Assembly (NCBI GenBank): GCA_012522985.1
Contig: JAAYJJ010000207.1
Coordinates: 1 to 18,403 of the forward strand
Origin: Aliarcobacter butzleri
GTDB lineage: Bacteria; Campylobacterota; Campylobacteria; Campylobacterales; Arcobacteraceae
Reading direction: 5' to 3'
DNA: 18,403 nucleotides
The position numbers were made by a program, and so were the translations under genes. Below the pieces are notes generated by a model, which was given only the letters and a program-made list of their open reading frames with translations, had not been told where the DNA came from and did no database searches. This document shows positions 8,478 through 18,357 of this stretch, piece by piece (position 1 is the stretch's first letter; each line of letters begins with the position of its first letter).

Positions 8478-8511
8478 TATGATAAGGTTGGAAAAATCCC
8501 ACCTTATCATA
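8478..8511. terminator. Strong hairpin after icd (terminator-like, without clear T-tract)
   Basis: The arms TATGATAAGGTTGG (8478-8491) and CCCACCTTATCATA (8498-8511) pair over 13 of 14 positions with a 6-nt AAAAAT loop. It lies 43 bp after the icd stop and 106 bp before the mdh start. The downstream side on the icd-mdh strand (AGATCTACAAAT) has no T-run, so read-through is expected. It could reduce expression of the genes after icd or stabilise the icd 3' end. The function is inferred from position only. Confidence 0.45.
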
Positions 8512-8553
8512 TCGTAATTTTGTTTATAAAGTAAAGTTTTTAATAAAATTTAC

Positions 8554-10797
<2,244 letters not shown>

Positions 10798-10824
10798 TTA
10801 TTATTGAATAAAGAAATAGTAGCA

Positions 10825-10846
10825 TTTATATACGAAGTGTAGTATA
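10825..10846 (-). promoter_or_regulatory. Candidate promoter of the TCA cluster
   Basis: In the 10780-10901 gap the minus strand offers two -10-like boxes, TATACT (10846-10841) and TATAAA (10830-10825), about 60 and 45 nt before the icd ATG. A small inverted repeat, GTGTA/TACAC (10837-10855), overlaps the first box and could be an operator. No clear -35 is visible. Low confidence, because AT-rich sequence produces such boxes by chance. Confidence 0.35.
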
Positions 10847-10901
10847 AAGTTACACACAACCATTTAAAAAAAGTGGGAGTATGTAACATAAGGTAACAAA
10901 G

Positions 10902-11969
10902 TTACTTGATACTATCAAAAAGTGCTTTTATATCTATAGGTTTTGTAGATTCATCTAACACTGAAGGCTCAATATTGTTTTTGGTATGTATTTTGGAAGA
11001 ATCATTAGTATATTGCTCTTTTGGTAAAGTTTTAACATAGCTTTCTTGCTGTTTTGTATAGTTTATATTGTTTATATGTTCACGATATGTTTTACTAAAT
11101 ATATGTGTTTTTGTCGTTTTATCTCTTACAAAATATAAAAACTCTGTATTTTTTGGTTTTATCGCTGAAATCAAAGCTGTTAGGGATACATTACAAATAG
11201 GGTGTTCTGGTAGTCCTTTGTATTTGTAAGTATTGTATCTACTCTCATCATTTTGGATAATAGCTGGAGTAATAGCTCTTTTTGAAAACTCCCCATACTT
11301 TAAAGTCCCATCCATCTGTAGTGGCATAGAGTTTTTAAGACGATTATATATAACACTAGCAACTAAGGGCATCTCTTCTATATTAGCTGCTTCTTTTTGG
11401 ATAATAGATGCTACTATCAAATATGAGTACCAATTGTCTTGATTATAGCTACCAAAGATTTTTTTACTCACTTCAGAGTATTTTCTTTGGCTATGATTTA
11501 TAAGATAATAGACTAAATATTGTTCATCCATACCTATAGGGATACTATAAGTCTCTGCTAGGATATTGCCATCATCTCTAAACTTCAATCCATCATAAAC
11601 ATCTATTAGCCTATCATAAGAAAGATCCAATTCCAAACTTACTTTATTGAAAAAATCAAAATATGTCTCCCCAGGAATAAGTGTGACTTGTTTTAGGGCT
11701 GCTTTTGAAGTGGTTAATTGATATAAAAAATCCCCTTTTGTCATCTTGTTTGATTTAAGATCTATCCAGCCACTTTGGGGATATCCCAAAAAAAACCTCA
11801 TATATAGTGAATCAACCATATTTAACTCATAGCCACTTTTAGATAAATATGATATAATAGTATTCGTTGATCCTTGAGGTATAAATATTATCCTAGAAGA
11901 ATATACATTAATACTTAGGTAAAATAGAAGTGAAATTAAAATTACGGATATCAATTCAAATATGAACAA
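10902..11969 (-). CDS. mltG: MltG-type endolytic murein transglycosylase (YceG-like)
   Basis: MltG is an inner-membrane enzyme that cleaves nascent glycan strands in the periplasm and is thought to set glycan chain length. It has 355 residues. A membrane anchor spans about 5-22 (ELISVILISLLFYLSINV). A LysM-like region precedes the catalytic domain, which contains ASIIQKEAANIEEMPLVASV; E193 matches the catalytic glutamate of E. coli MltG. NRLKNSMPLQMDGTLKYG, YNTYKYKGLPEHPICN (245-260) and the ending FLYFVRD...THIFSKTYREH are all family hallmarks. The frame has no usable ATG, so the start is taken as TTG 11969. Its ribosome site (AAGAGG) is only 1 nt away, so the exact start is uncertain. The start overlaps the divergent AsmA-like gene by 8 bp. 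The polar C-terminal tail after about 310 is not conserved. Confidence 0.93.
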   Translation of the reverse strand: MFIFELISVILISLLFYLSINVYSSRIIFIPQGSTNTIISYLSKSGYELNMVDSLYMRFFLGYPQSGWIDLKSNKMTKGDFLYQLTTSKAALKQVTLIPGETYFDFFNKVSLELDLSYDRLIDVYDGLKFRDDGNILAETYSIPIGMDEQYLVYYLINHSQRKYSEVSKKIFGSYNQDNWYSYLIVASIIQKEAANIEEMPLVASVIYNRLKNSMPLQMDGTLKYGEFSKRAITPAIIQNDESRYNTYKYKGLPEHPICNVSLTALISAIKPKNTEFLYFVRDKTTKTHIFSKTYREHINNINYTKQQESYVKTLPKEQYTNDSSKIHTKNNIEPSVLDESTKPIDIKALFDSIK

Positions 11970-14538
11970 GCCTCTTATAGCTATATTTCTAATACTATTT
12001 TTGATTATTGCAACCTTTTATATACAAGTTAGGTATTTTGGTGTAAGTATAGACAATTTTAGGTTTAAATCTTATTATATAGAAGATTTATATATCAAAT
12101 ATGATAAAAAATGGAGCCTAAGTGCTAAAAAAATAGATCTCTCTAGCCTTGAAGATATAGATAGTGATGGGGATTTTTCAAATATAGATATCAAAAAAAC
12201 AGTTACTTATATATGGGATGTATTAAAATATTTTGAAACAATAAAAATAGATCATTGTGCTATAAAAGAGCATAGTTTTTCTATAGCTTACAACAAAGAG
12301 TATTTCTTTTTTGAAAACAATCTTCTTAAAATCCAAGCAAAACCAGAGATTTTTAGTGACTTTATAGATTTAAATATTGATCAATTATATATAAAAAACT
12401 ACGATATACTAACATCTGGTGAGGCAAAAATAGATTTAAATAAACTAACTATGAACTATTTTGGTGCTTACTCTCATCAAGAGGTAAAAGGTGGTTTGGG
12501 CTTAAATATTACAAGTGATTATATTGATTTTTTTGTAGATTCAAAAGAGACAAAAGATATTAAATTTGTAAAAAACTTTGTAACACTTCATCCAGAGATA
12601 GAAAAATGGATGTATGATAGTGTATTTGGAGACTATAGTTTAGAGTATCTAAAAGGGAAAATAGATTTAAGTAAACAAGAGCTTATTTTAAACTCTTTAG
12701 AGGGTAAAGCCAATATCTCTAATGCCAAAATCAGATTTCACAAAAAGCTTGATTTTGTAAATACAGATAAAATAGAGGTTATTTACCAAAGAAATACACT
12801 TTCATTTAATCTAATCAATCCTATCTATAAAAATATCTCTATAGATGGTAGCTTTGTAGAGATTACAAATATTACAAATGATATTTTACCTGCTTCTTTG
12901 CTAGTCAATATCACTACTGATCATCTTCTTGATAGTAATATTTTAGATATATTAAAAGCTTATGAGATAGATATACCTCTTATACAAAAAGAGGGAAATA
13001 CCAATGCAACTGTTATGATAAAAGTAAACTTAAATGACTCTAGTGTAGAGGCTAGTGGTGCTTTTGATGTAAAAAATGCTTTTATTAAAATAAAGGATTT
13101 TGAGTTTTATGTAAATAGTGGTAAAGTGTGGCTAAAAGATACTATAGTTCAAATCAAAAACTTTGATGCTTATATCAAAAACCTTATAGATGCTACAGGA
13201 AGTATGACTATAGATACTACTACAAAAATAATTGAAGGAAATGCAAATATCCAAAACTTTAAAGTCTCTTCACAAGATGAGGATATATTGTTTGTTAAAA
13301 ACCATAATGCAAACTTTACTTATGATTTAAATAATAATACTCTAACAATAGATAATCTTACATTTAAAATGAATATCAATGACAATAGTCTTTTTACAAT
13401 CAATATAGATGATTTACTTACTTTTAAACCATACTTAAATCCAAATATAGATATATCTAATATAAATCGTTGTAGCTTAAACCTATATTTTAAAGATTTT
13501 GATAATATTCATTTTGGAACAAAGATCTCTTTAAAAGATTCTATTTTATATAAAGAAAATAGCCAAATTCTGGACTTTGATTTGGTTGGTAGTTATAATA
13601 ATGATGAACTAATATTAAATAATAGTGATAAATCTTTGATATTAAACTATTTTCACAATACCGCTATAGTAAAACTTAATAATTTTGATATATATTATAA
13701 TTTCACTGATGATACACAAACAAAAGAAAATGATTATATATTGAGTGTAAGCTCCCAAAACTCTAGGCTTTTTGTGGATAATACTATGATTTTATCTGAT
13801 GATTTTACTCTATATAGCTCAAAAAATAAAACTGAATTTAACTCAAATTATCAAAATAGTTCACTTCAATATATAAAAGATAAAGACAACACTACAATAA
13901 ATGCCCAAAACTTAAATGATAAATTTATAAATAGCTACCTTAATAAAGAGTTTATAAAAGGTGGTTATGTAAACTTTGTTTTAAATAAAAATGATAAAAC
14001 AGACAATAAATATATGGGTGAAGTTAATATCTTTGATTCAAAACTAGAAAATCTAGCTATTGTAAATAATCTTCTCACCTTTATAGAGACATCTCCTGCT
14101 ATTATTAACCCTCTTCTTGCCTTGCCTTCAGCATATAGAGCCTTAAAAGATGGTATAGGACATGATGGATTTGCTATAGTTTATGGTAATTTAAAGGTAA
14201 TTTATGATGAAAAAGATAATCTATTTAATATCTATGAAGGATATTTACAAGGCTCTAGATCTGATTTAATTGGTAATCTTTTAATAGATAGAAATAATCG
14301 CCTTGTTGATGGTAATATCAATGTAGTTATACTAAAAGATTATTCAAATGTAGTAAAGCATATCCCAATAGTTGGATATATACTTTTAGGAGAAGATGAA
14401 AGTATCTCTTTATCCACAAAAGTAAGCGGTGATTTAGATGATCCTCAAATAGAAACCTTTGCAACAAGTGATGCTATTGAGGGAACTTCAAATATTATAA
14501 AAAGAATATTTTTATCACCTTTTAAGCTATTTGATTAG
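11962..14538 (+). CDS. AsmA-like / DUF3971-type envelope protein
   Basis: This 858-residue protein is the only plus-strand gene in the window. Residues 4-22 form an uncleaved membrane anchor (PLIAIFLILFLIIATFYIQ). The rest is a long periplasmic chain of alternating short beta strands rich in Asn, Asp, Ile and Lys, as in the AsmA/YhdP/TamB group, which form elongated grooved structures implicated in phospholipid transport between membranes. The C-terminal part is the most recognisable: an AsmA-like segment with LLTFIETSPAIINPLLALPS near 707-726, then YGNLKVIYD, and KHIPIVGYILLGEDES followed by VSGDLDDPQIET near 817-832. There is no Cys-rich or enzymatic motif. The start ATG overlaps the divergent mltG start, so its promoter must lie inside mltG. 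The 3' end overlaps era by 12 bp on the opposite strand. The transport role is inferred from the family. Confidence 0.82.
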   Translation: MNKPLIAIFLILFLIIATFYIQVRYFGVSIDNFRFKSYYIEDLYIKYDKKWSLSAKKIDLSSLEDIDSDGDFSNIDIKKTVTYIWDVLKYFETIKIDHCAIKEHSFSIAYNKEYFFFENNLLKIQAKPEIFSDFIDLNIDQLYIKNYDILTSGEAKIDLNKLTMNYFGAYSHQEVKGGLGLNITSDYIDFFVDSKETKDIKFVKNFVTLHPEIEKWMYDSVFGDYSLEYLKGKIDLSKQELILNSLEGKANISNAKIRFHKKLDFVNTDKIEVIYQRNTLSFNLINPIYKNISIDGSFVEITNITNDILPASLLVNITTDHLLDSNILDILKAYEIDIPLIQKEGNTNATVMIKVNLNDSSVEASGAFDVKNAFIKIKDFEFYVNSGKVWLKDTIVQIKNFDAYIKNLIDATGSMTIDTTTKIIEGNANIQNFKVSSQDEDILFVKNHNANFTYDLNNNTLTIDNLTFKMNINDNSLFTINIDDLLTFKPYLNPNIDISNINRCSLNLYFKDFDNIHFGTKISLKDSILYKENSQILDFDLVGSYNNDELILNNSDKSLILNYFHNTAIVKLNNFDIYYNFTDDTQTKENDYILSVSSQNSRLFVDNTMILSDDFTLYSSKNKTEFNSNYQNSSLQYIKDKDNTTINAQNLNDKFINSYLNKEFIKGGYVNFVLNKNDKTDNKYMGEVNIFDSKLENLAIVNNLLTFIETSPAIINPLLALPSAYRALKDGIGHDGFAIVYGNLKVIYDEKDNLFNIYEGYLQGSRSDLIGNLLIDRNNRLVDGNINVVILKDYSNVVKHIPIVGYILLGEDESISLSTKVSGDLDDPQIETFATSDAIEGTSNIIKRIFLSPFKLFD

Positions 14539-15429
14539 ATCTATATCATAACCCATCTCTTTAAGCCCTTTTTTGTTTTTGCTCCACCCTTTTTTAACAG
14601 ATACAAAAAGCTCTAAAAATGCCTTTTTTTGACTTAAATACTCTATTTTAGATCTAGCTGCTTTTCCTATTCGTTTGATAGATTCTCCACCTTTGCCTAT
14701 AATCATCCCTTTTTGAGAATCTTTTTCTACTATAATAGTAGCTCTTATAACATCAACATTTTGTTTTTCTTCTATCTTATCTATCTTTACATCAGCTTCA
14801 TAAGGTAACTCATCACTAATTTTTTCAAAGATAGCCTCACGGATAAACTCTTTATAGATATCTCTTATATGATCTGTTGTTAAAATCTCACTATCATAAA
14901 GTAGTGGTGATATTGGAAGATATTTTACTATCAAATCAAGCAAATATTTAATATCAAGCTCTTTTTTAATAGATATTGGCATTAAAGCCTCATATTTATC
15001 GCTATATTTAGCATACTGGGCACTCTTTAGCAAAATCTCCTCTTGACTTACCATATCTATTTTGGTTAAAAGTACTATATGAGGAGTATTTTTTTTATTT
15101 TTTTCTAAAAAGCTCTCATAATGATCTAGTTTATCTGTAATAGGAGCCAAAAAAAGTATTAAATCACAATCCCCTATAGCTCTTAGTGCTTCATCTAGCA
15201 TAAATTGATTTATAAGCTTTTCACTTTCATGAATACCTGGGGTATCTACAAAAATAATCTGATCTTTGCCGTTCATTGCTATGATATTTGATCTTTTTCT
15301 TGTAGCATTGGCTTTATGTGAAACCATTGCTATTTTTTCACCTATGATAGAGTTTAGAAGTGAGCTTTTACCTGCATTTGGCCTACCTACTACTGCTACA
15401 AAACCACATTTTGTCTCTATGTTTTTCAA
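14527..15429 (-). CDS. era: GTPase Era (30S ribosome assembly)
   Basis: Era binds GTP and the 3' end of 16S rRNA and acts in late 30S assembly at the inner membrane. It has 300 residues, the standard length. The GTPase motifs are G1 GRPNAGKS (15-22), G3 DTPG (62-65) and G4 TKID (122-125). The position of G5 (usually SAL/SAK) reads ISIKK (152-156), a mild deviation. The C-terminal KH domain has GMIIGKGGESIKRIG (241-255), the RNA-binding GxxG loop. The start is TTG 15429, with AGAGGA 6-7 nt upstream inside the last two codons of hisIE. There are only 3 bp between the genes, so translation is likely coupled. It is the last gene of the ilvE unit and converges on the AsmA-like gene. Confidence 0.96.
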   Translation of the reverse strand: MKNIETKCGFVAVVGRPNAGKSSLLNSIIGEKIAMVSHKANATRKRSNIIAMNGKDQIIFVDTPGIHESEKLINQFMLDEALRAIGDCDLILFLAPITDKLDHYESFLEKNKKNTPHIVLLTKIDMVSQEEILLKSAQYAKYSDKYEALMPISIKKELDIKYLLDLIVKYLPISPLLYDSEILTTDHIRDIYKEFIREAIFEKISDELPYEADVKIDKIEEKQNVDVIRATIIVEKDSQKGMIIGKGGESIKRIGKAARSKIEYLSQKKAFLELFVSVKKGWSKNKKGLKEMGYDIDLIK

Positions 15430-15432
15430 GTT

Positions 15433-16104
15433 TTATCCTCTACTGTTTTTTTCTTCTATTCCACTAAGTCCAAATCTTCTTGCTAACTCTTGTTTTATTC
15501 TATCTGGAGAGATATTTTTACTAGCCATAGCTACAAGCATATGATATGTTAAATCAGCTGCTTCATAGATCATATCTTGGATATCATCATCTTTATATGC
15601 AAATGTAAACTCACCAGCTTCTTCTACTATTTTTTTAAGCATAGAGTTTTCATCACCTTGTAAAAGCTTAGCTGTATATGAGCTAGTAGGATCACTTTTT
15701 TTTCTATCTAAAATAGTATGATATAGCGTATCAACTACCCCATAACTACTACTCATATCTACTAATGGTTGGTTTAGCGTAGTTCCATCTATACTCTTAA
15801 AAAAACAATTTTTTCTACCTGTATGACAAGCTACTCCAATTTGTTCTACTTTAAAAAGTATAGTATCATCATCACAATCAACAAAAATCTCTTTTATTTT
15901 TTGGATATGTCCACTTGTTTCGCCCTTTTTCCAAAGTCTTTGTTTACTTCTACTATAGTAATGAGCTTCATTGGTGCTTATAGTTAATTCTAAGGCTTTT
16001 TTATCTGTATATCCCAACATTAAGACTTCCAAACTCTCATAATCTTGGGTAATGACAGGTATTAACCCGTCACCTTTATCCCAATCAAGCTTTGAAAAAT
16101 CCAT
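15433..16104 (-). CDS. hisIE: Bifunctional phosphoribosyl-AMP cyclohydrolase / phosphoribosyl-ATP pyrophosphatase
   Basis: This fusion carries out steps 2 and 3 of histidine biosynthesis: PR-ATP to PR-AMP, then opening of the adenine ring to give ProFAR. It has 223 residues. Residues 1 to about 115 are the HisI domain, with YYSRSKQRLWKKGETSG (49-65), the metal motif DCDDD (76-80) and zinc ligands C77, C93 and C100. Residues from about 123 form the HisE domain of the MazG-like fold, with EEAGE (161-165) and YEAAD (180-184) as its Mg-binding acidic residues. The fused form is usual in Campylobacter and relatives. The gene starts 1 bp after the stop of the SPFH gene and lacks a clear ribosome site, so it probably depends on coupled translation. 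No other his gene is nearby. Confidence 0.97.
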   Translation of the reverse strand: MDFSKLDWDKGDGLIPVITQDYESLEVLMLGYTDKKALELTISTNEAHYYSRSKQRLWKKGETSGHIQKIKEIFVDCDDDTILFKVEQIGVACHTGRKNCFFKSIDGTTLNQPLVDMSSSYGVVDTLYHTILDRKKSDPTSSYTAKLLQGDENSMLKKIVEEAGEFTFAYKDDDIQDMIYEAADLTYHMLVAMASKNISPDRIKQELARRFGLSGIEEKNSRG

Positions 16105-16105
16105 C

Positions 16106-17179
16106 TTATTGGCTTATAGATGTAGATTTTTGGCTATCTTTTGAATCAAGCCAAATATTTGGTGTACTTCCACCAGGAGTTAAGAAGATTTTAGAGTCTT
16201 TATTATCTCTTAGAGCTTCATTGAACTTACCTTGAACTTTGATCTGCTCTAGTTGTAAAAGATCTCTTGTTAGAGATTTTGAAATAAGATCATTTGACTG
16301 TGATTGTGCTTTTGCTTCTATAAGTATAGCATCAGCTTGACCTTGAGCTGCTATTCTTTTGGCTTGTGCTTCTCCTTCAGCCAAAGCTGCTACTTTTTGA
16401 GCCTCTTGTTTTGCTCTTTCAACTTCATATCTTGTTCTTTCAGCTTCTTGGTTTGCTATTTGAACTCTTTCAATTTGCTCTTTGATCTTTGGAGGAAGAA
16501 TAATCTCTTTTAGCTGAACAGACTCTAGTTCAACTGGTTTTTCATGTAAAGAGTCTATTTTTTCTCTAATTCCTAGTTCTATCATAGTAGCAATCTCATT
16601 TCTTTTTATAGGTAAATCTTCAGCTCTAAAACTTCCTACAACACTTCTTGTAATATCTTTTACCACTGGATTTATAATCTTTTCTTCCCAGCTAAGTCCC
16701 CAGTTTGCTATAGTTGATGGTGCTCCATCACTAAGAAGTCTATATTGAACAGTTAAATCAATAGAAACAGGCAAACCTCTTGAATCTAGTATATTAATAG
16801 CATCATTTACTCTAATACCAGCATCAAAAATACCTATATCATCTGTAGTTGTATAGTGCATGATTCTCACTTTTGTATCAACTACTATTACCTTTTGCAT
16901 AAAAGGAATAAACAAATGAAATCCTGGGCGAAGTGGCATATCTTCATATTTACCAAGTGTTACTTTAATACCAACTTCACCTGAGTTTACCACCACAAAA
17001 GGCTTTGCTATAGCAAAAAGCAATCCTATTATTATAATAGCATAAATAACACCAGCCTTTTTACCTAAGTTTTTGAAAATCTCAGGTGGCTCAAAAGGAG
17101 GAGTATATCCACCTCCACCACCACCTTGATTGTTTTGTTGTTTTTGTCTATTCTTAAAATAGTCGTTGTCTATTGGCAT
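16106..17179 (-). CDS. SPFH/prohibitin-family membrane protein (HflK/HflC-like)
   Basis: This 357-residue protein has a Gly/Pro-rich cytoplasmic N-terminus (GGGGGGYTPPFEPPEIFKNL, 19-38) that recalls the start of HflK, one membrane segment at about 43-60, and an SPFH domain at about 61-235 (SGEVGIKVTLGKYEDMPLRPGFH, in two parts at 66-88). An Ala/Glu/Arg/Gln-rich coiled coil follows at about 236-295 (EAERTRYEVERAKQEAQKVA), then a short tail. Such proteins form large membrane rings and often modulate FtsH protease or membrane microdomains. No hflC-like partner or ftsH is next to it, so a homo-oligomer is likely. It follows ilvE by 16 bp with an AAGGAA ribosome site. The Campylobacter jejuni genome has the same ilvE-prohibitin pairing. 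The substrate or partner is unknown. Confidence 0.93.
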   Translation of the reverse strand: MPIDNDYFKNRQKQQNNQGGGGGGYTPPFEPPEIFKNLGKKAGVIYAIIIIGLLFAIAKPFVVVNSGEVGIKVTLGKYEDMPLRPGFHLFIPFMQKVIVVDTKVRIMHYTTTDDIGIFDAGIRVNDAINILDSRGLPVSIDLTVQYRLLSDGAPSTIANWGLSWEEKIINPVVKDITRSVVGSFRAEDLPIKRNEIATMIELGIREKIDSLHEKPVELESVQLKEIILPPKIKEQIERVQIANQEAERTRYEVERAKQEAQKVAALAEGEAQAKRIAAQGQADAILIEAKAQSQSNDLISKSLTRDLLQLEQIKVQGKFNEALRDNKDSKIFLTPGGSTPNIWLDSKDSQKSTSISQ

Positions 17180-17195
17180 CTTTTTCCTTAAAATT

Positions 17196-18116
17196 TTAGT
17201 TAATATATGTCAAATATTTTGTATATTTTGGATTTTTTCCAGTTACTGCATCAAAATATGCACTTTGAAGCTTTTGAGTTATTGGACCTCTACATCCAGC
17301 TCCTATAGTTCTAGCATCAACTTCTCTAATAGGAGTAACTTCTGCTGCTGTTCCTGTAAAAAACGCTTCATCAGCAACATAAACTTCATCTCTTGTAATT
17401 CTTTTTCTAACTACTTCTATACCCATATCTTTAGCCAACTCTATAACTGTAGCTTGAGTGATAGATTCTAGTGTATTATCACTTGGAGGAGAGATCAAAA
17501 CTCCATCTCTTACTATAAAAAAACAAGCTCCACTAGCTTCAGCTATAAAGCCTTGATCATCTCTTAAAAGTGCTTCATCATAACCAGCCTCAACTGCTTC
17601 ATATTTTGCCATTTGAGAATTTAGATAGTTAGCTACTGCTTTTGCTTTGCCCATACCAGAAGTATTTGGAGTTCTTGTAAAAGAGCTTATTTTTACTCTC
17701 ACACCTTTTTGAAGTCCCTCTTCACCTAGATAAGCACCCCACTCCCACGCAGATATACTAACTCTAACAGGTGCTTCTTTGTGATAAAGTCCCATAACAC
17801 CATATCCAAGATATACCAAAGGTCTTAAATAAGCACCATCAAATAGCTCATTTTTTTGTAATAGTTCTACTTGAGCATTATTTAGCTCTTCTAGAGAAAA
17901 TGGTACATCCATCAATGTCATCTTAGATGAGTTAAGAAGTCTTTTTGTATGTTCATTTAGTTTAAAAATAGCACATCTTCCATCTACTGTTTTGTATGCT
18001 TTTGTTCCTTCTATTGCACCATTGCCATAGTGAAGGGTATGTGTTAAAATGTGTACTTTCGCCTCATGCCAAGGAGTAAACTCTCCATCCATCCATATAT
18101 ATTTTGATTCGTTCAT
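17196..18116 (-). CDS. ilvE: Branched-chain amino acid aminotransferase
   Basis: This PLP-dependent class IV aminotransferase performs the last step of isoleucine, leucine and valine synthesis, using glutamate as donor. It has 306 residues. The N-terminus has the typical YIWMDGEFTPWHEAKVHILT and HYGNGAIEGTKAY. K159 in GKAKAVANYLNS matches the PLP-binding lysine of E. coli IlvE. GYDEALLRDDQGFIAEASG (178-196) and the C-terminal DEVYVADEAFFTGTAAEVTPI are family hallmarks. An AGGA about 10 nt before ATG 18116 serves as ribosome site. It is the first gene of a four-gene unit with the SPFH protein, hisIE and era. Its leader abuts a tandem repeat array. D-amino acid aminotransferase is an unlikely alternative. 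Confidence 0.96.
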   Translation of the reverse strand: MNESKYIWMDGEFTPWHEAKVHILTHTLHYGNGAIEGTKAYKTVDGRCAIFKLNEHTKRLLNSSKMTLMDVPFSLEELNNAQVELLQKNELFDGAYLRPLVYLGYGVMGLYHKEAPVRVSISAWEWGAYLGEEGLQKGVRVKISSFTRTPNTSGMGKAKAVANYLNSQMAKYEAVEAGYDEALLRDDQGFIAEASGACFFIVRDGVLISPPSDNTLESITQATVIELAKDMGIEVVRKRITRDEVYVADEAFFTGTAAEVTPIREVDARTIGAGCRGPITQKLQSAYFDAVTGKNPKYTKYLTYIN

Positions 18117-18148
18117 AGTCTTGTATCCTAAGATAAATTTTAAGGCAT

Positions 18149-18154
18149 ACTATA
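18149..18154 (-). promoter_or_regulatory. Possible -10 box of the ilvE-era unit
   Basis: TATAGT on the minus strand lies 33 nt upstream of the ilvE ATG, a good distance for a short leader. No -35 is evident. The upstream region from 18185 is a heptamer array, so any activator site or UP-element would overlap the array. Confidence 0.35.
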
Positions 18155-18184
18155 TCAAACTTTGTCTTAAATAGTAATTAGTTA

Positions 18185-18317
18185 ATAGTCAATGGTCGTT
18201 AGTCAATAGTCAATAGTCAATAGTCAATAGTCAATAGTCGTTAGTCGTTAGTCGTTAGTCGTTAGTCAATAGTCAATAGTCAATAGTCTATAGTCAATAG
18301 TCTATAGTCTATAGTCA
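18185..18317. repeat. Heptanucleotide tandem array, TAGTC plus a variable dinucleotide, 19 units
   Basis: The 133 bp divide exactly into 19 heptamers without any indel. The core TAGTC is constant, apart from one TGGTC unit near the left end. The other two bases take only three forms: AA, GT or TA. Their order is AA, GT, AA x5, GT x4, AA x3, TA, AA, TA x2, AA. Runs of identical units suggest growth by slippage. Degenerate units continue a short way on each side. This resembles the short tandemly repeated sequences of filamentous cyanobacteria. It does not encode protein. Confidence 0.95.
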
Positions 18318-18336
18318 ATGGCTATTAGTGAGTGTT

Positions 18337-18357
18337 GGAAGTGACAATTATTATCAC
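18337..18357. repeat. Half copy of the palindromic element between two heptamer arrays
   Basis: GGAAGTG followed by an imperfect hairpin (GTGACAAT / ATTATCAC, one mismatch) matches the right half of the copy at 3765-3786. The left half and T-rich spacer are absent. It shows that the element is dispersed rather than confined to the sucD-R-M gap. Confidence 0.65.

Noticed and set aside
10893..10905. GTAAC-aaa-GTTAC inverted repeat at the mltG stop as a terminator
   Set aside because: The stem is only 5 bp with a 3-nt loop and no T-tract; it is too weak to call.
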